From JBPOFY01 sp049889815 (GTDB lineage: Bacteria; Verrucomicrobiota; Verrucomicrobiia; Opitutales; Coraliomargaritaceae): a stretch of DNA of 64,000 bases. Below the pieces are notes generated by a model. The model was not told the origin of the DNA and made no database searches. It worked only from the letters and a program-made list of their open reading frames with translations. A program made the position numbers and the translations under genes. Location: contig JBMHCR010000024.1 in assembly GCA_049889815.1 (NCBI GenBank), positions 1 through 64,000 of the forward strand, given 5' to 3'. The stretch's first letter is position 1. Every line of letters starts with the position of its first letter. This document shows positions 32,621 to 42,096 of this stretch, piece after piece.

Positions 32621-34333
32621 ATGAAAACTAAACTATATCTTACAATCGCACTCACAGGTGCTGCCGCAACTGCGGGTCATGCATTTGTAATCGAAAGCGC
32701 ACTTCTCACAGGCGAAGGTTCTGGAGAAGTCGTTTCTTACGCAGGCGGCACGCTTGCCTTCACAAACAATCCAGCAGGCGGTGCCAGTCTCGTTCAAATT
32801 GGCAACGACTACAGCTTCAATGATCAAGTGAACGTCGACTTTAGCGGCTACGATTACAGCGGGGGATTTACCTTCGATTCTGTTACCTCTGTAGGTTACG
32901 ATGCTCGTGGCTTTGGTTTTGCGGCCATTCAGGGCAGCAATGGCACGCAGGGTCGCCTAGGGCTGTTTAACTCGGCAGGTGCCATCCTTGGCACCTACGC
33001 TGTTGGCAACAATCCGGACATGGTCAAGATCGCGGGCGACCGTGTTTTCATTGCGAACGAGGGTGAATTTGGCGCGAGCGATGATTTCACAGGCGCAGCG
33101 GATACTGCGGGCTCGGTTTCTTATTACAGCTTTAACGGAGCGACGAATGCTGCTGGAGTTTTTTCAAGTCTCAGCGGCGAAACTCAAATTGGTTTCAGCA
33201 GTTACACTGATGCTGCGTTAGACAGCGCGGGTATCCGTCGTCACGCGAATGACTACGCTGTCAACGAAAGCTACAAAAACCTCGAGCCAGAATACATCGC
33301 GGTTAGTGGAGATAAGGCTTTCGTCACCCTCCAGGAAAACAACGCCATCGCGATCGTTGACCTGAATAGCAACACCGTTGACAACATCGTTGATCTAGGA
33401 ACCCATGTGGTGACGGTTGATGCGAGCGATAAAAATGACATTGCCATCGACGACAAGGTAAAGGGGATGGTGATGCCAGACAGCATCGAAGTCTTTGAAA
33501 CCGATGGGAAGACCTATGTGATTGTCGCTTCTGAAGGTGACGCTCGCGGAGACGACGCCGACATCTTCGACGATCGTGTTGGCTCTTCTATTGCGGACGG
33601 TGGTGTGGTTCCAGACCTCGAGAATGGTGAAGTTGCCGCGCCAGGCGATAGCAATGCAGATGGTATTGACGATGCATTTGCCTCAAACAATCCAAATGAT
33701 CTAACCATCAGCTTGGATGATAACGATGGTCTCGGCCGCGCTAAGGCGATTCTAAAGAGTTCTGATACAGACGGTGATGGCGACCTTGATGATATCATCA
33801 TGCTCAGCGATCGCGGCGTTACGGTGTATGAGTACACCGGAGGCACACTTGTTGAGGCCGATCACCTTGAGGGAATCGAAGTATTCTTGGCCGCACAGGA
33901 CCCGACTCGCCACAATTCCAACGACGGTGGTCTTGAGGATGAGTTTGACAAGCGCTCCGATGACAAGGGCCCAGAACTTGAGGCGCTCGCTGTTACTGAA
34001 ATCGAGGGTGCGATCATCGCAGCCGTTGCAGCCGAACGCCAAGGTGGTATCGTCCTCCTCGACATCAGCGACCCAACAAATACCAGCATCCTCAGCGACT
34101 TCTATGTTAACGGCGAGCCCGACAGCTTGATTTCTCCCGAGACGATGCAATTCATCGAGGTCAACGGCGAGACAGTCCTCTTGGTTGGATTCGAAGGCGA
34201 ATCGGGTGTTTCTGGCGGTCTCGGTATTTACTCGATCGATACCAGTCTAATACCTGAGCCATCTACCTATGCTGCGATCTTAGGTCTCACAGTATTGGGT
34301 TTTGCCGCGAGTCGCCGCCGATCTCGTAGCTAG
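32621..34333 (+). CDS. Secreted choice-of-anchor I-like beta-propeller protein with PEP-CTERM
   Basis: Exported protein of 570 residues. Signal peptide about 1-20 (TAGHAF). The body resembles the choice-of-anchor I / alkaline-phosphatase-like beta-propeller group (NNPDMVKIAGDRVFIANEGE, DSIEVFETDGKTYVIVASEG, KGPELEALAV). An Asp-rich DTDGDGDLDD segment suggests calcium binding. The C-terminus is a classic PEP-CTERM tail: PEPS, hydrophobic helix, then RRRSR. Exosortase would cut and sort it; no exosortase gene is in the window. A terminator follows. Function unproven; phosphatase activity is possible but not shown by visible active-site residues. Confidence 0.82.
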   Translation: MKTKLYLTIALTGAAATAGHAFVIESALLTGEGSGEVVSYAGGTLAFTNNPAGGASLVQIGNDYSFNDQVNVDFSGYDYSGGFTFDSVTSVGYDARGFGFAAIQGSNGTQGRLGLFNSAGAILGTYAVGNNPDMVKIAGDRVFIANEGEFGASDDFTGAADTAGSVSYYSFNGATNAAGVFSSLSGETQIGFSSYTDAALDSAGIRRHANDYAVNESYKNLEPEYIAVSGDKAFVTLQENNAIAIVDLNSNTVDNIVDLGTHVVTVDASDKNDIAIDDKVKGMVMPDSIEVFETDGKTYVIVASEGDARGDDADIFDDRVGSSIADGGVVPDLENGEVAAPGDSNADGIDDAFASNNPNDLTISLDDNDGLGRAKAILKSSDTDGDGDLDDIIMLSDRGVTVYEYTGGTLVEADHLEGIEVFLAAQDPTRHNSNDGGLEDEFDKRSDDKGPELEALAVTEIEGAIIAAVAAERQGGIVLLDISDPTNTSILSDFYVNGEPDSLISPETMQFIEVNGETVLLVGFEGESGVSGGLGIYSIDTSLIPEPSTYAAILGLTVLGFAASRRRSRS

Positions 34334-34354
34334 TTTTAACTGCTAAAGTCACTC

Positions 34355-34386
34355 AAGCGGCATGTCCTTTGGCATGCCGCTTTTTT
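34355..34386 (+). terminator. Rho-independent terminator of the PEP-CTERM gene
   Basis: AAGCGGCATG, eight-base loop, then CATGCCGCTT with six Ts: a strong ten-pair hairpin shortly after the stop codon. Confidence 0.93.
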
Positions 34387-34519
34387 GTTCGCTAGTTGCT
34401 CCATGCAGCAACTACGCCTTCGAAGCAAACCCTGAAATTTTGTCTGTAGGGCATCGACCGGCCTGCTTCTGTGTGCGGGTGAATCAAGCCAAGTTTAAGG
34501 CTAGCTTGATAAGATCAAA

Positions 34520-34604
<85 letters not shown>

Positions 34605-34644
34605 GAGGTCGAACGATGTCGACTCGAAAATAGGGGTCAAGTCT

Positions 34645-37038
34645 TTATGGGGATTCGGCGATCTTCAGCCGAATGAATGCGTTTGCTGAGGGCGTTATTG
34701 GCTGAGCACGTCGATAGGTGAGGGTTTCGGTGCCATCGCCGTTATTCACTGGTATCGGTGAGTCGTTGACAATGCCTGTCGAGTCGGTCGGCCAGCTATC
34801 GGGATCATCGGTGGTTTGTGGCGTGTAGCTGATACCTTGTAGGCCGATTGGGCGGGTGATGCTGAGCTCAAGGTAAAGGTTGCCTGAGTCCTCCACGGCG
34901 GCGTGAGTAGGCCGCACGCTTGGATCGCGCACATTTGGATCTCCACCGAGAGCAAATTCCTGTAGTTGGTCGATGTTGTCGCCGTCGGTGTCGGCGTTGT
35001 CGAGTGCGTCGTTGCCACTCAAGCTGTGAAAGAGCTTCCACCCTGCGTATTGGCTGAGGTCAGGTTCGGCCGTTAATCGCATGATTCTGCCGGCGATCTT
35101 CCCCTGCCCAAAGTCGGCGGTTTGTGCCTCAGTGCTCAAGCTCAGTAGAAAGGGGCCGTCGAAGAGTTCATAAGTCTGCCCGCCGAAGTTTACACTGCCG
35201 CTTCCATCGGCGACATAAATTTCGAATGCGCCATTGGCGATTGAGCCGATGAAGTCAGCGGATTGATCCGTGTAGAAACCACCGTTGAAGGTTTGTCCGT
35301 TTGCAATTGCGCCCGTGTCGAGGAAAATACGCACGCGGTTGTCAGGATCGAGTGGGACGGTAAACGGTGTCGCACCGGAAATTCGTATGAGGTCGTTCAC
35401 GCTGGAACTACCAGTTTCAAATATTGGAGCAGAGCCAGTGAACTCAAAATCAAAATCGAGACCATCAGTTGCGTCGATCGACTCGGCCGTCAGGATGCCT
35501 GGACTGCTTCCAGGCGAGAGGGTGCCTTCGCCGAGGACTTTAGGGATCGACCCGTAACCTTTGAGCGTAGCGAAACTGCTGATTGTCAGTGTACTGGATG
35601 CAGCGATGTCGCCGTTGACAATTAGACTGCCTCCATGCGCCCAGGTGGCTCCTGTGTAGGAAGAACTCGATGATAGAGTGAGGGTGCCTTCGCTGACCGC
35701 TAGACCCCCAGAACCGGAAACAGCGCCAGAAATCGTCACGTCTCCACTACCTGCGGTTTCAAGTAGTTGCCCGTTGGTGTTTAGGTCCGATAGCGTCACG
35801 CTACCGTCCTCGATGGACCAGTATTGAGGGGCTCCAAGTGCGATGTTGTTGGTAAATACTTGTGCGTCGTTGTCGTAGTTGGTAATACCGCCTCGCCCGA
35901 TCGTGAGTGTCGAGCTACCGCTAAAGTTGAAGCCGTCACCAGTTTCGACAGTTTGTTTGAAGTATAGCCCCCTCAGTTCGTAATTTGCTTGGACTGTCGC
36001 ACTGGTCGAGCTAGCGGCGTTGGCATCAAAAAGCACATATTTATCCGCGGTGTCTCCGGCGCTCGTAGGGCTACCTCCGACGCCCCATGCGGCATTTCTA
36101 TCGATTCGGGTAGATGAATTTCCAACCCAAGTGTAGTCAGGGTCACCGACACTGCGTAATGCGAAGCCTGCGGGATTCATTGCTGCTTGTGCTCCGGCAA
36201 TTGCATTGGGTCGCGCGAAGAAACTGGCAAAGTTGTAAACGGTCCCTCCGAGATTTGCTAAAAGACTATTGACCCCCAAAATGGAAAGTTCGTCGGTGCC
36301 ATTTGGATTGCTCCAACGATAGAGCGTGGGAGATGCTGAATCGCCTAGCACGAAGGCGGCGTCATTTTGGTCGGTCATCAAGAGACGCTGGTCGGTATCG
36401 CCGCCATTATCGAAAAAATCGAAAACACTTGTCGCAGCAGCCCTCGGACTTCCGTTGGCCGTAGAAGCTCGACCATATAAAAAAATCGGAAGTCCACCAT
36501 ATTTAATGACTGCATCAGCCTTAGTATCATCGGAGCTCGTGTCGTAGAGGTCGAGCACGGCCAATCGAGAAAAATTTTGGGCGGGGGCGATGGCGTTATC
36601 AAGCGTACCAATAGCAAGGTCGTAATCGACGATCCCGCCATTACTGAGAATGACGCCGAGTGCTAGGTTGTTGATGGAAGTGACCCCCTCGGCTGTAGTT
36701 GTGGTTCCGTCCTTCTGTCGGATTCGTATGCCACGTGTGTCTTGGTTGGCGACTTGCTGATATTCAAAGTGCTGCGCGGTTAAAAAATGGCGGGGGCTGA
36801 GCATACCCAAGCCCTTGTAGCTGTTATTATTGATTCCTCCGGGTATTGTGGTGCTCCAGCCGACGCCTGAGAAATCTAAGCCTGCTCCAACGAAGTTTGA
36901 ATCGGAGTTGGCAACTGGCGACAAGGGAAAGCCTGAAGAGAACCGATCGTGCTTTGCGGGATCGTAACCTGTGACAGTGATTCCTTGGAGCTCGGCTGCT
37001 ACAAGAAGAATAAAACAAGATGATGCAAAGGCTTTCAT
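34645..37038 (-). CDS. Exported trypsin-like/autotransporter-repeat protein
   Basis: Secreted protein of 797 residues. Signal peptide about 1-19. The first ~280 residues resemble a chymotrypsin-fold domain: His in LSPRHFLTAQHF, Asp in VDYDLAIGTLD, Ser in FVLGDSASPTL, in the order His-Asp-Ser. The middle (about 320-520) is Gly/Ser/Thr-rich with autotransporter-associated beta-strand repeats (YTGATWAHGGSLIVNGDI, GTLSPGSSPGIL). The C-terminal part has an Asp-rich segment (NADTDGDNIDQLQEF) common in Verrucomicrobiota. No PEP-CTERM and no obvious C-terminal barrel. It may be a surface or secreted protease; activity is unproven. Confidence 0.75.
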   Translation of the reverse strand: MKAFASSCFILLVAAELQGITVTGYDPAKHDRFSSGFPLSPVANSDSNFVGAGLDFSGVGWSTTIPGGINNNSYKGLGMLSPRHFLTAQHFEYQQVANQDTRGIRIRQKDGTTTTAEGVTSINNLALGVILSNGGIVDYDLAIGTLDNAIAPAQNFSRLAVLDLYDTSSDDTKADAVIKYGGLPIFLYGRASTANGSPRAAATSVFDFFDNGGDTDQRLLMTDQNDAAFVLGDSASPTLYRWSNPNGTDELSILGVNSLLANLGGTVYNFASFFARPNAIAGAQAAMNPAGFALRSVGDPDYTWVGNSSTRIDRNAAWGVGGSPTSAGDTADKYVLFDANAASSTSATVQANYELRGLYFKQTVETGDGFNFSGSSTLTIGRGGITNYDNDAQVFTNNIALGAPQYWSIEDGSVTLSDLNTNGQLLETAGSGDVTISGAVSGSGGLAVSEGTLTLSSSSSYTGATWAHGGSLIVNGDIAASSTLTISSFATLKGYGSIPKVLGEGTLSPGSSPGILTAESIDATDGLDFDFEFTGSAPIFETGSSSVNDLIRISGATPFTVPLDPDNRVRIFLDTGAIANGQTFNGGFYTDQSADFIGSIANGAFEIYVADGSGSVNFGGQTYELFDGPFLLSLSTEAQTADFGQGKIAGRIMRLTAEPDLSQYAGWKLFHSLSGNDALDNADTDGDNIDQLQEFALGGDPNVRDPSVRPTHAAVEDSGNLYLELSITRPIGLQGISYTPQTTDDPDSWPTDSTGIVNDSPIPVNNGDGTETLTYRRAQPITPSANAFIRLKIAESP

Positions 37039-37104
37039 TGCCAGTGATTAGCAATGGTATAAAAAAGCCTAAGTTTTACAACACAAAGCGTTTAAAATCT
37101 TCTT

Positions 37105-37135
37105 AAAAAAAGCCCGGCGTTCGACAAATCGGGCT
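37105..37135 (-). terminator. Rho-independent terminator of the metallopeptidase gene
   Basis: On the minus strand AGCCCG, a loop of about 18 bases, then CGGGCT and seven Ts. It starts about 20 bases after the stop of the metallopeptidase gene and before the start of the large exported protein gene. Confidence 0.75.
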
Positions 37136-37155
37136 CGATAAACTCTGGAATCGAA

Positions 37156-37818
37156 TCAGCGCTTCGAAAGAAAATAAAGTAGCCAGCCGAGACTGCTCAC
37201 AAAAGCGGCGACATAGGTGTAGGCGGCCGCGTCGAGCGTTTGTGTTACGCCGGGTAATTCGTCTTGTTCTACGATGCCGAGCCCGACCAGTTGTGCCTTT
37301 GCGCGCTTGCTGGCATCAAATTCCACAGGAAGCGTTACCAGCTGAAACACGGTCAGAACCAGGTAGATTGCGATGCCTAAATTAATTGTGAGTGGACCGA
37401 AACCGAGGAAGAATCCGCCGAACATCACCATCGGGAGAAACTGCGAGGCGAAACCAGTGATTGGCACGAGTTGCATGCGTAAGTTCAGCGGCGCGTATTC
37501 TTGCTTGTGCTGGATCGCGTGGCCGGCTTCGTGGGCAGCAACACCCAACGCGGCCAGGCTGCTGCCACGGTAGTTGGCTTCGCTCAGCGCAAGGCGCTTA
37601 TTGGTCGGGTCGTAGTGGTCGGTCAGTTCGCCGTGGCACTGGACGATTTCGACGTCGTAGATGCCTGCGCTCTCCATAACTGCTCGAGCGGCTTCGCGAC
37701 CGGTAATTCGTCCGCGTGAAGGGACCCGCACGTATTTGCCGTAGGCGCTTTTGACTTTCATTTGTGCCCAGAAGCCGACAGCCATAGGGATGAGGATTAA
37801 GACGATGAATGTTGTCAT
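37156..37818 (-). CDS. Membrane zinc metallopeptidase (YugP family)
   Basis: Inner-membrane protein of 220 residues. N-terminal anchor (TTFIVLILIPMAVGFWAQ), a cytoplasmic/periplasmic segment GREAARAVMESAGIYDVEIV and HYDPTNKRLALSEANYRG, then the gluzincin motif AAHEAGHAIQHKQ (His-Glu...His) followed by two or three membrane helices (FLPMVMFGGFFLGFGPL, LGIAIYLVLTVFQLVTLPVE). This is the standard YugP (DUF/peptidase M-family) layout. Substrate unknown. It has its own terminator and stands alone between the anti-sigma gene and the exported protein gene. Confidence 0.9.
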   Translation of the reverse strand: MTTFIVLILIPMAVGFWAQMKVKSAYGKYVRVPSRGRITGREAARAVMESAGIYDVEIVQCHGELTDHYDPTNKRLALSEANYRGSSLAALGVAAHEAGHAIQHKQEYAPLNLRMQLVPITGFASQFLPMVMFGGFFLGFGPLTINLGIAIYLVLTVFQLVTLPVEFDASKRAKAQLVGLGIVEQDELPGVTQTLDAAAYTYVAAFVSSLGWLLYFLSKR

Positions 37819-37945
37819 AGTTGGGATCGATTAGCAATCTATAGGAGATTTAGAAGGCATCCACTGTTTCCTGATTTTCAAGTGAAATGCTATGATTTGT
37901 GGACTCTGTTCGTTTGCAGTGGCCGTACAGTTGCTAACGAAGATT

Positions 37946-38857
37946 TTAGATAAATTGAGGGATTTCTTCCTTTGTTCCGTGAATGGTCAGGATATTGATC
38001 AAATCGTCTTCCACCCAGATCTTGAACGCTTTATCGTCGAGTTCGTAGACCCGCGGAGTTTTTTGTAAAAGATCAAGGAAATCGGCAGCGTCTGCAGTAA
38101 TGAGGTGGTAGACATTACCATCATCGAAGCAAATCATGCTGAGCTTGCTGCCTTCGAAATTAAAAGTCACACAACCAAGCGTACCGATTTTGGCCAATTC
38201 CTGAGGTAGGTCTTTAGGAGACGGTGCGCCCTTGCTGGCAAGGTAGGCCCGCAGGGTGTTGACGTCTCTATCCCTTTTATCGAAACTAAAGAATTTCATT
38301 TCGTCGATCTGCTCGGACAAGAACGGCAGGATTGGCGGTAGGCCACTCAGCGCCGGATCAGTTCGTGCTGGACGACGATCTCCGCTTTCGCGCGGCAGTT
38401 GTGTGAAGACCAGCATCAGAACTAAGAGCGCGGCAATGCCGATCCAAGGACTGCGCCACCACGATGCGTTGCATGTCTGGGGTGCAGTATTTTTCGAGGT
38501 CTTTGGTTTTTCGAAGAGTGGCTCTGGTACACTGTCAGGATCGAGATCGGGTTCGGAGCTTGCAAAGAATGGTTCCGGAGCCAGGTCAGGATCTGTTTCC
38601 GGTTCGGGCGCGTCTGCGATCTTTTGGTGCGCGCGCATACCGGCAAGAATCGATGCCTTCAGGTCGGCCGGGGGTTCGATATTTTCAAGCTGTGCGCTGA
38701 ATTCTGTGTCGAAAGCCTGTTGTTGTTCGAACCAAACCATCAACTCGGAGTCTTGTTCGAGCATTTGAAAAGCTTCAGCGATGAGTGGGTCCTCGAGATC
38801 TGCTGCGACGCCCGGGCGGCACAGTTGGAGGATATTTTTTGCTTCTTCGCGGTTCAT
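37946..38857 (-). CDS. Probable membrane anti-sigma factor
   Basis: No named family recognised with certainty. The 303-residue protein has an N-terminal cytoplasmic part with a motif-like EDPLIAEAFQMLEQDSELMV, an Asp/Pro/Glu-rich linker with repeated PDLAPEPFF / PDSVPEPLF units (about 88-118), a single TM (about 140-156, IGIAALLVLMLVFTQL) and a 150-residue extracytoplasmic domain. Its start lies five bases after the ECF sigma gene stop, the usual place of an anti-sigma factor. The inference rests on position and topology. Confidence 0.65.
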   Translation of the reverse strand: MNREEAKNILQLCRPGVAADLEDPLIAEAFQMLEQDSELMVWFEQQQAFDTEFSAQLENIEPPADLKASILAGMRAHQKIADAPEPETDPDLAPEPFFASSEPDLDPDSVPEPLFEKPKTSKNTAPQTCNASWWRSPWIGIAALLVLMLVFTQLPRESGDRRPARTDPALSGLPPILPFLSEQIDEMKFFSFDKRDRDVNTLRAYLASKGAPSPKDLPQELAKIGTLGCVTFNFEGSKLSMICFDDGNVYHLITADAADFLDLLQKTPRVYELDDKAFKIWVEDDLINILTIHGTKEEIPQFI

Positions 38858-38862
38858 GGTAG

Positions 38863-39387
38863 TTAGAGGGCGTTTTCGGAGGCGTTGGATTCCTCGCGTT
38901 TATAGATGTTCCGTAGTTGTGCCTTGCCTCGTGATAGGCGCGACATGATGGTGCCGACCGGCATATCGAGCACCGCGGCAATTTCTTTGTAGGACAGGTT
39001 TTTTAAATAGAAGAGACTGAGCGGTTCGCGATAGACAGCATTCACTTCCTCGAGTGCTTCGACTGCGAAGTTTGCGTCCATCCTGCGGTAAATGTGTGGT
39101 TCGACGGTGCCTACGGCAGCTTCGAGCATTTCAGGTTCATAGCTGTCCATACGGCTATCTTTCTGGCGGCGGCGCAAGAACTCGCGGTACAGAGTGGTGA
39201 ACAGCCAAGACTTGACTTTGGATTTATCGCGCAGTGAACCCCCTTTTTCGGCGTATATGAAAAAAGTCTGCTGGGTAAGGTCGCTCGCTTCGTGCTCGCT
39301 TTTAGCTAAACCATAGCCAAATCGATACAGCGGCTTGTAGTAAGCACTCACTATTGTTTCAAAGTCTAATTCAGGGGCGGTATTCAT
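38863..39387 (-). CDS. ECF-family RNA polymerase sigma factor
   Basis: Alternative sigma factor of 174 residues with region 2 (FETIVSAYYKPLYRFGYGLA, SDLTQQTFFIYAEKGG, KSKVKSWLFTTLYREFLRRR) and region 4 (EPLSLFYLKNLSYKEIAAVL, MPVGTIMSRLSRGKAQLRN). It should direct transcription of an envelope or stress regulon when released from the membrane protein encoded immediately downstream. No recognisable autoregulated -35/-10 pair was identified. Confidence 0.95.
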   Translation of the reverse strand: MNTAPELDFETIVSAYYKPLYRFGYGLAKSEHEASDLTQQTFFIYAEKGGSLRDKSKVKSWLFTTLYREFLRRRQKDSRMDSYEPEMLEAAVGTVEPHIYRRMDANFAVEALEEVNAVYREPLSLFYLKNLSYKEIAAVLDMPVGTIMSRLSRGKAQLRNIYKREESNASENAL

Positions 39388-39437
39388 TTGAGAGGGATTC
39401 GTATGAAGCTTATTCCTGATGATTCACAAAAAAGGTT

Positions 39438-40526
39438 CTACAAAATCAGCATGGCATCGCCGTAACTGTAGAATCGATACTTGTAGGCAATTGCCTCGGC
39501 GTAAAGCTCCTTTAACCATTCAATACCCTCATTTGATCCCGGTGTTAGGAACGCGGATACGAGGCAGAGTAGTGTGGATTTGGGTAAATGGAAATTGGTG
39601 ATCATCCCGTCGATGGCTGCGAATTGTGCTGGAGGGTAGATGTAGATGTCGGCCTCCGCCTGGACGGATCCGGACGGGCTGATGCAGGTCTCGGGGGCAT
39701 TTGCGGTGCGGCGCATGGCATCTTCGATGGAGCGCACGGAGGTCGTGCCAACAGCGATACGGGGACCGGTAACGCTGTCCTTAAGGGCGGTGAAAACATC
39801 GGCTGGGATTTCATACCACTCGCGGTGGATGTTGTGCTCCTCGATGTTATCTACTTGGATCGGTTGGAAGGTGCCAATCCCGACCTGCAGGGTGAGATTG
39901 TAAAATTGCGCGCCGGCGGTCTCGAGTTCGTGGATCAGTTCGGGTGTGAAATGAAGACCTGCAGTTGGTGCCGCCACGGCGACGCGCTTGTCGTAGTCAG
40001 CGTATACGGTCTGGTAGCGCACGTTGTCATCGTCGCGACGAGGATCATCGTCGCTGCGCTCGATATACGGTGGAAGCGGTAGGATGCCTAGGCGCTCCGA
40101 TAGATCGGTTACGGATTCATCGTGGTGCGGATGGAAGCGCACCTTGTAGCTGCCGTTTTCGCCCACTTCCAAAACGTCAGCGGTATACTCACTTTCGAGC
40201 CCGAAGCTGCCGACATTGAGCGTTTTCTTGCCTGGTTTTAAGAGGCACCACCACGTGTTTGCGTCGTCAGCTGGCTGAAGAAGCAAACACTCGACGCTGC
40301 CACCAGTGGGTCGAGCGCCGAAGATGCGTGCTTTAAGCACAGCGGCATTGTTGCGGAAGAGACGTGCCTTCTGTGGCAAATATTCGCCGATGTTGGCGAA
40401 ATTAGTGTGCGTCACGCTGCGAGTCGCGCGGTTGACCACCATGAGTCGGGACGCATCGCGTTGTGCGGCGGGCTCCTGTGCGATACATTCGTGAGGGAGA
40501 TGGTAATCAAAAAGCGCGCTATCCAT
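39438..40526 (-). CDS. queA: S-adenosylmethionine:tRNA ribosyltransferase-isomerase
   Basis: Makes epoxyqueuosine in tRNA by transferring the ribosyl moiety of AdoMet to 7-aminomethyl-7-deazaguanine. The 362-residue protein has the QueA signatures: FDYHLPHECIAQEPAAQRDA, FRNNAAVLKARIFGARPTGG, YADYDKRVAVAAPTAGLHFT, IEEHNIHREWYEIP, and TNFHLPKSTLLCLVSAF near the C-terminus. Divergent from tilS with about 100 bases between. Another tRNA-modification gene (tilS) follows on the other strand. Confidence 0.97.
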   Translation of the reverse strand: MDSALFDYHLPHECIAQEPAAQRDASRLMVVNRATRSVTHTNFANIGEYLPQKARLFRNNAAVLKARIFGARPTGGSVECLLLQPADDANTWWCLLKPGKKTLNVGSFGLESEYTADVLEVGENGSYKVRFHPHHDESVTDLSERLGILPLPPYIERSDDDPRRDDDNVRYQTVYADYDKRVAVAAPTAGLHFTPELIHELETAGAQFYNLTLQVGIGTFQPIQVDNIEEHNIHREWYEIPADVFTALKDSVTGPRIAVGTTSVRSIEDAMRRTANAPETCISPSGSVQAEADIYIYPPAQFAAIDGMITNFHLPKSTLLCLVSAFLTPGSNEGIEWLKELYAEAIAYKYRFYSYGDAMLIL

Positions 40527-40629
40527 TCGGCTTTCTGTATCTAGCGAGATCGGTTGTGGGTAAACACTTTTTTTGTGGCTTGCTTACCGCTTGCGCTGGG
40601 CACGGTGCATGCGTGATAGTCTACGCCTC

Positions 40630-42096
40630 ATGTCCATCAGTGAAAACACCATCGATTGGTCGCGTGCGGTCGAGTGCATTAAAGCTCGCCATGCGGATGC
40701 CATCGTGCCAGAGGTCGAAAACTTTCTCAAACGTGCTCGCAGTCGCCGCGTTTTGGTCGCCTGCTCTGGTGGCGCAGACTCGGTATTTTTGCTGGTGCTG
40801 CTGTATGCCTTTCGGGAGGAGTTACGTATCGATTTGATGGTCGCGCATTACAACCATCGCTGGCGAGGAGCGGAGTCCGATATCGATGCCGTCTTCGTTG
40901 AGTCCTTAGCGAACGCGCTGGGGGTGCCCTTCGCTTCCGCTGCGCGGGCGGAGAATGCAGCCGCTTTTACCGAGACCACAGCACGCGCACTTCGCTTAGA
41001 TTTTTTGCGTGAGGTGGCGCTAAAAAATGACTGTTTCTGCGTAGCATTTGGTCATCAAATGGACGATATTCTGGAGACGCAATTGCAGCGCATCTCGAGA
41101 GGCAGTGGTAGTGATGGCCTAGCGGCCCCGCGTCCGATCGCCCGCTTTGAAAACTTCCCGACGCACATTCGGCCGCTTTTGAATATGCGCTCAATGGATG
41201 TGCGTTTCGCGCTCAATTCCTCGCAGATTCCATGGCGGGAAGACGCTTCGAACGAAGACCTCTCGATTGCGCGGAATGCGTTGAGGAGAAAAATCATCCC
41301 TGCAATGTATGCGGCTCTGGATCGAGACCCAACGATCGGTGCTGCTCGCTCTAGACGCTTGGTCGAGGAAGACGCTGCCGCGTTGAATCGACTCGCAAAA
41401 GAGACTTTTCCGGCAGCGTATGCGGGCGATCAAAAACTGTCTCGCAAGGATTTGCGTGCAGCGTCTCGTGCGCTGACCCGCCGCGCACTGATAGCGTGGC
41501 TTGATAAACAAGATTGCTTGGCGTCGGTCGGGGCCTCAGCCATGGATCTACTGCTCAACGAGATCTATGGCTCCAAAAAACAACATCAAATAAGTGCGGG
41601 TTCGGCTTACATTGTTATCGAAGAGGACCTAGTACACCTTCGTGTCGAGAGCGAGGAAGGGCCCGAGCTGCCTGAGGAACCCGTGTCGCTTGAGGCGGGA
41701 ACCTCTTTATTGCTTCCAACCGGCGCTAGTTTGGCGGTTTCTTTCGTCGAACTCGACCCGCAACTGCGTGAGCGGATCCTCGCCGGCGAGGTTGACCCAG
41801 CCGAGGAAGCCTACTTTTTGGCAGTGCAGACTGATGGCTTGGCGGTGCGTGGCTGGCAACCAGGTGACCGTTTCGCCCCGATTGGTGCGCCTGGAACAAA
41901 GAAACTTCAGGACTGGTTTATCGATCGCCATATAGCTCAAGCGGAACGAAAGCGTTTGCCCGTTGTCATTAATGATGCTGGCGAGATCATCTGGGTGCCT
42001 GGATTTCCACCAGCAGATAGCCTGAAAATTCGTCGAAATACGAATCGGGCTCTTAGATTGACTTACCGTGGCATCAACCCACCTTCAACCGCCTAA
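40630..42096 (+). CDS. tilS: tRNA(Ile)-lysidine synthase
   Basis: Modifies C34 of tRNA-Ile2 to lysidine so it reads AUA. The ATP PP-loop motif is in VLVACSGGADSVFLLVLL, with HYNHRWRGAESD and AFGHQMDDILETQLQRISRG downstream. A C-terminal domain (about 380-488) includes WQPGDRFAPIGAPGTKKLQD. The start ATG giving MSISENTIDW is preferred to a start 19 codons upstream in a Cys/Arg-rich leader. It shares an A with the ftsH start (TAATG), so the two are coupled, as tilS-ftsH often are. Confidence 0.95.
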   Translation: MSISENTIDWSRAVECIKARHADAIVPEVENFLKRARSRRVLVACSGGADSVFLLVLLYAFREELRIDLMVAHYNHRWRGAESDIDAVFVESLANALGVPFASAARAENAAAFTETTARALRLDFLREVALKNDCFCVAFGHQMDDILETQLQRISRGSGSDGLAAPRPIARFENFPTHIRPLLNMRSMDVRFALNSSQIPWREDASNEDLSIARNALRRKIIPAMYAALDRDPTIGAARSRRLVEEDAAALNRLAKETFPAAYAGDQKLSRKDLRAASRALTRRALIAWLDKQDCLASVGASAMDLLLNEIYGSKKQHQISAGSAYIVIEEDLVHLRVESEEGPELPEEPVSLEAGTSLLLPTGASLAVSFVELDPQLRERILAGEVDPAEEAYFLAVQTDGLAVRGWQPGDRFAPIGAPGTKKLQDWFIDRHIAQAERKRLPVVINDAGEIIWVPGFPPADSLKIRRNTNRALRLTYRGINPPSTA

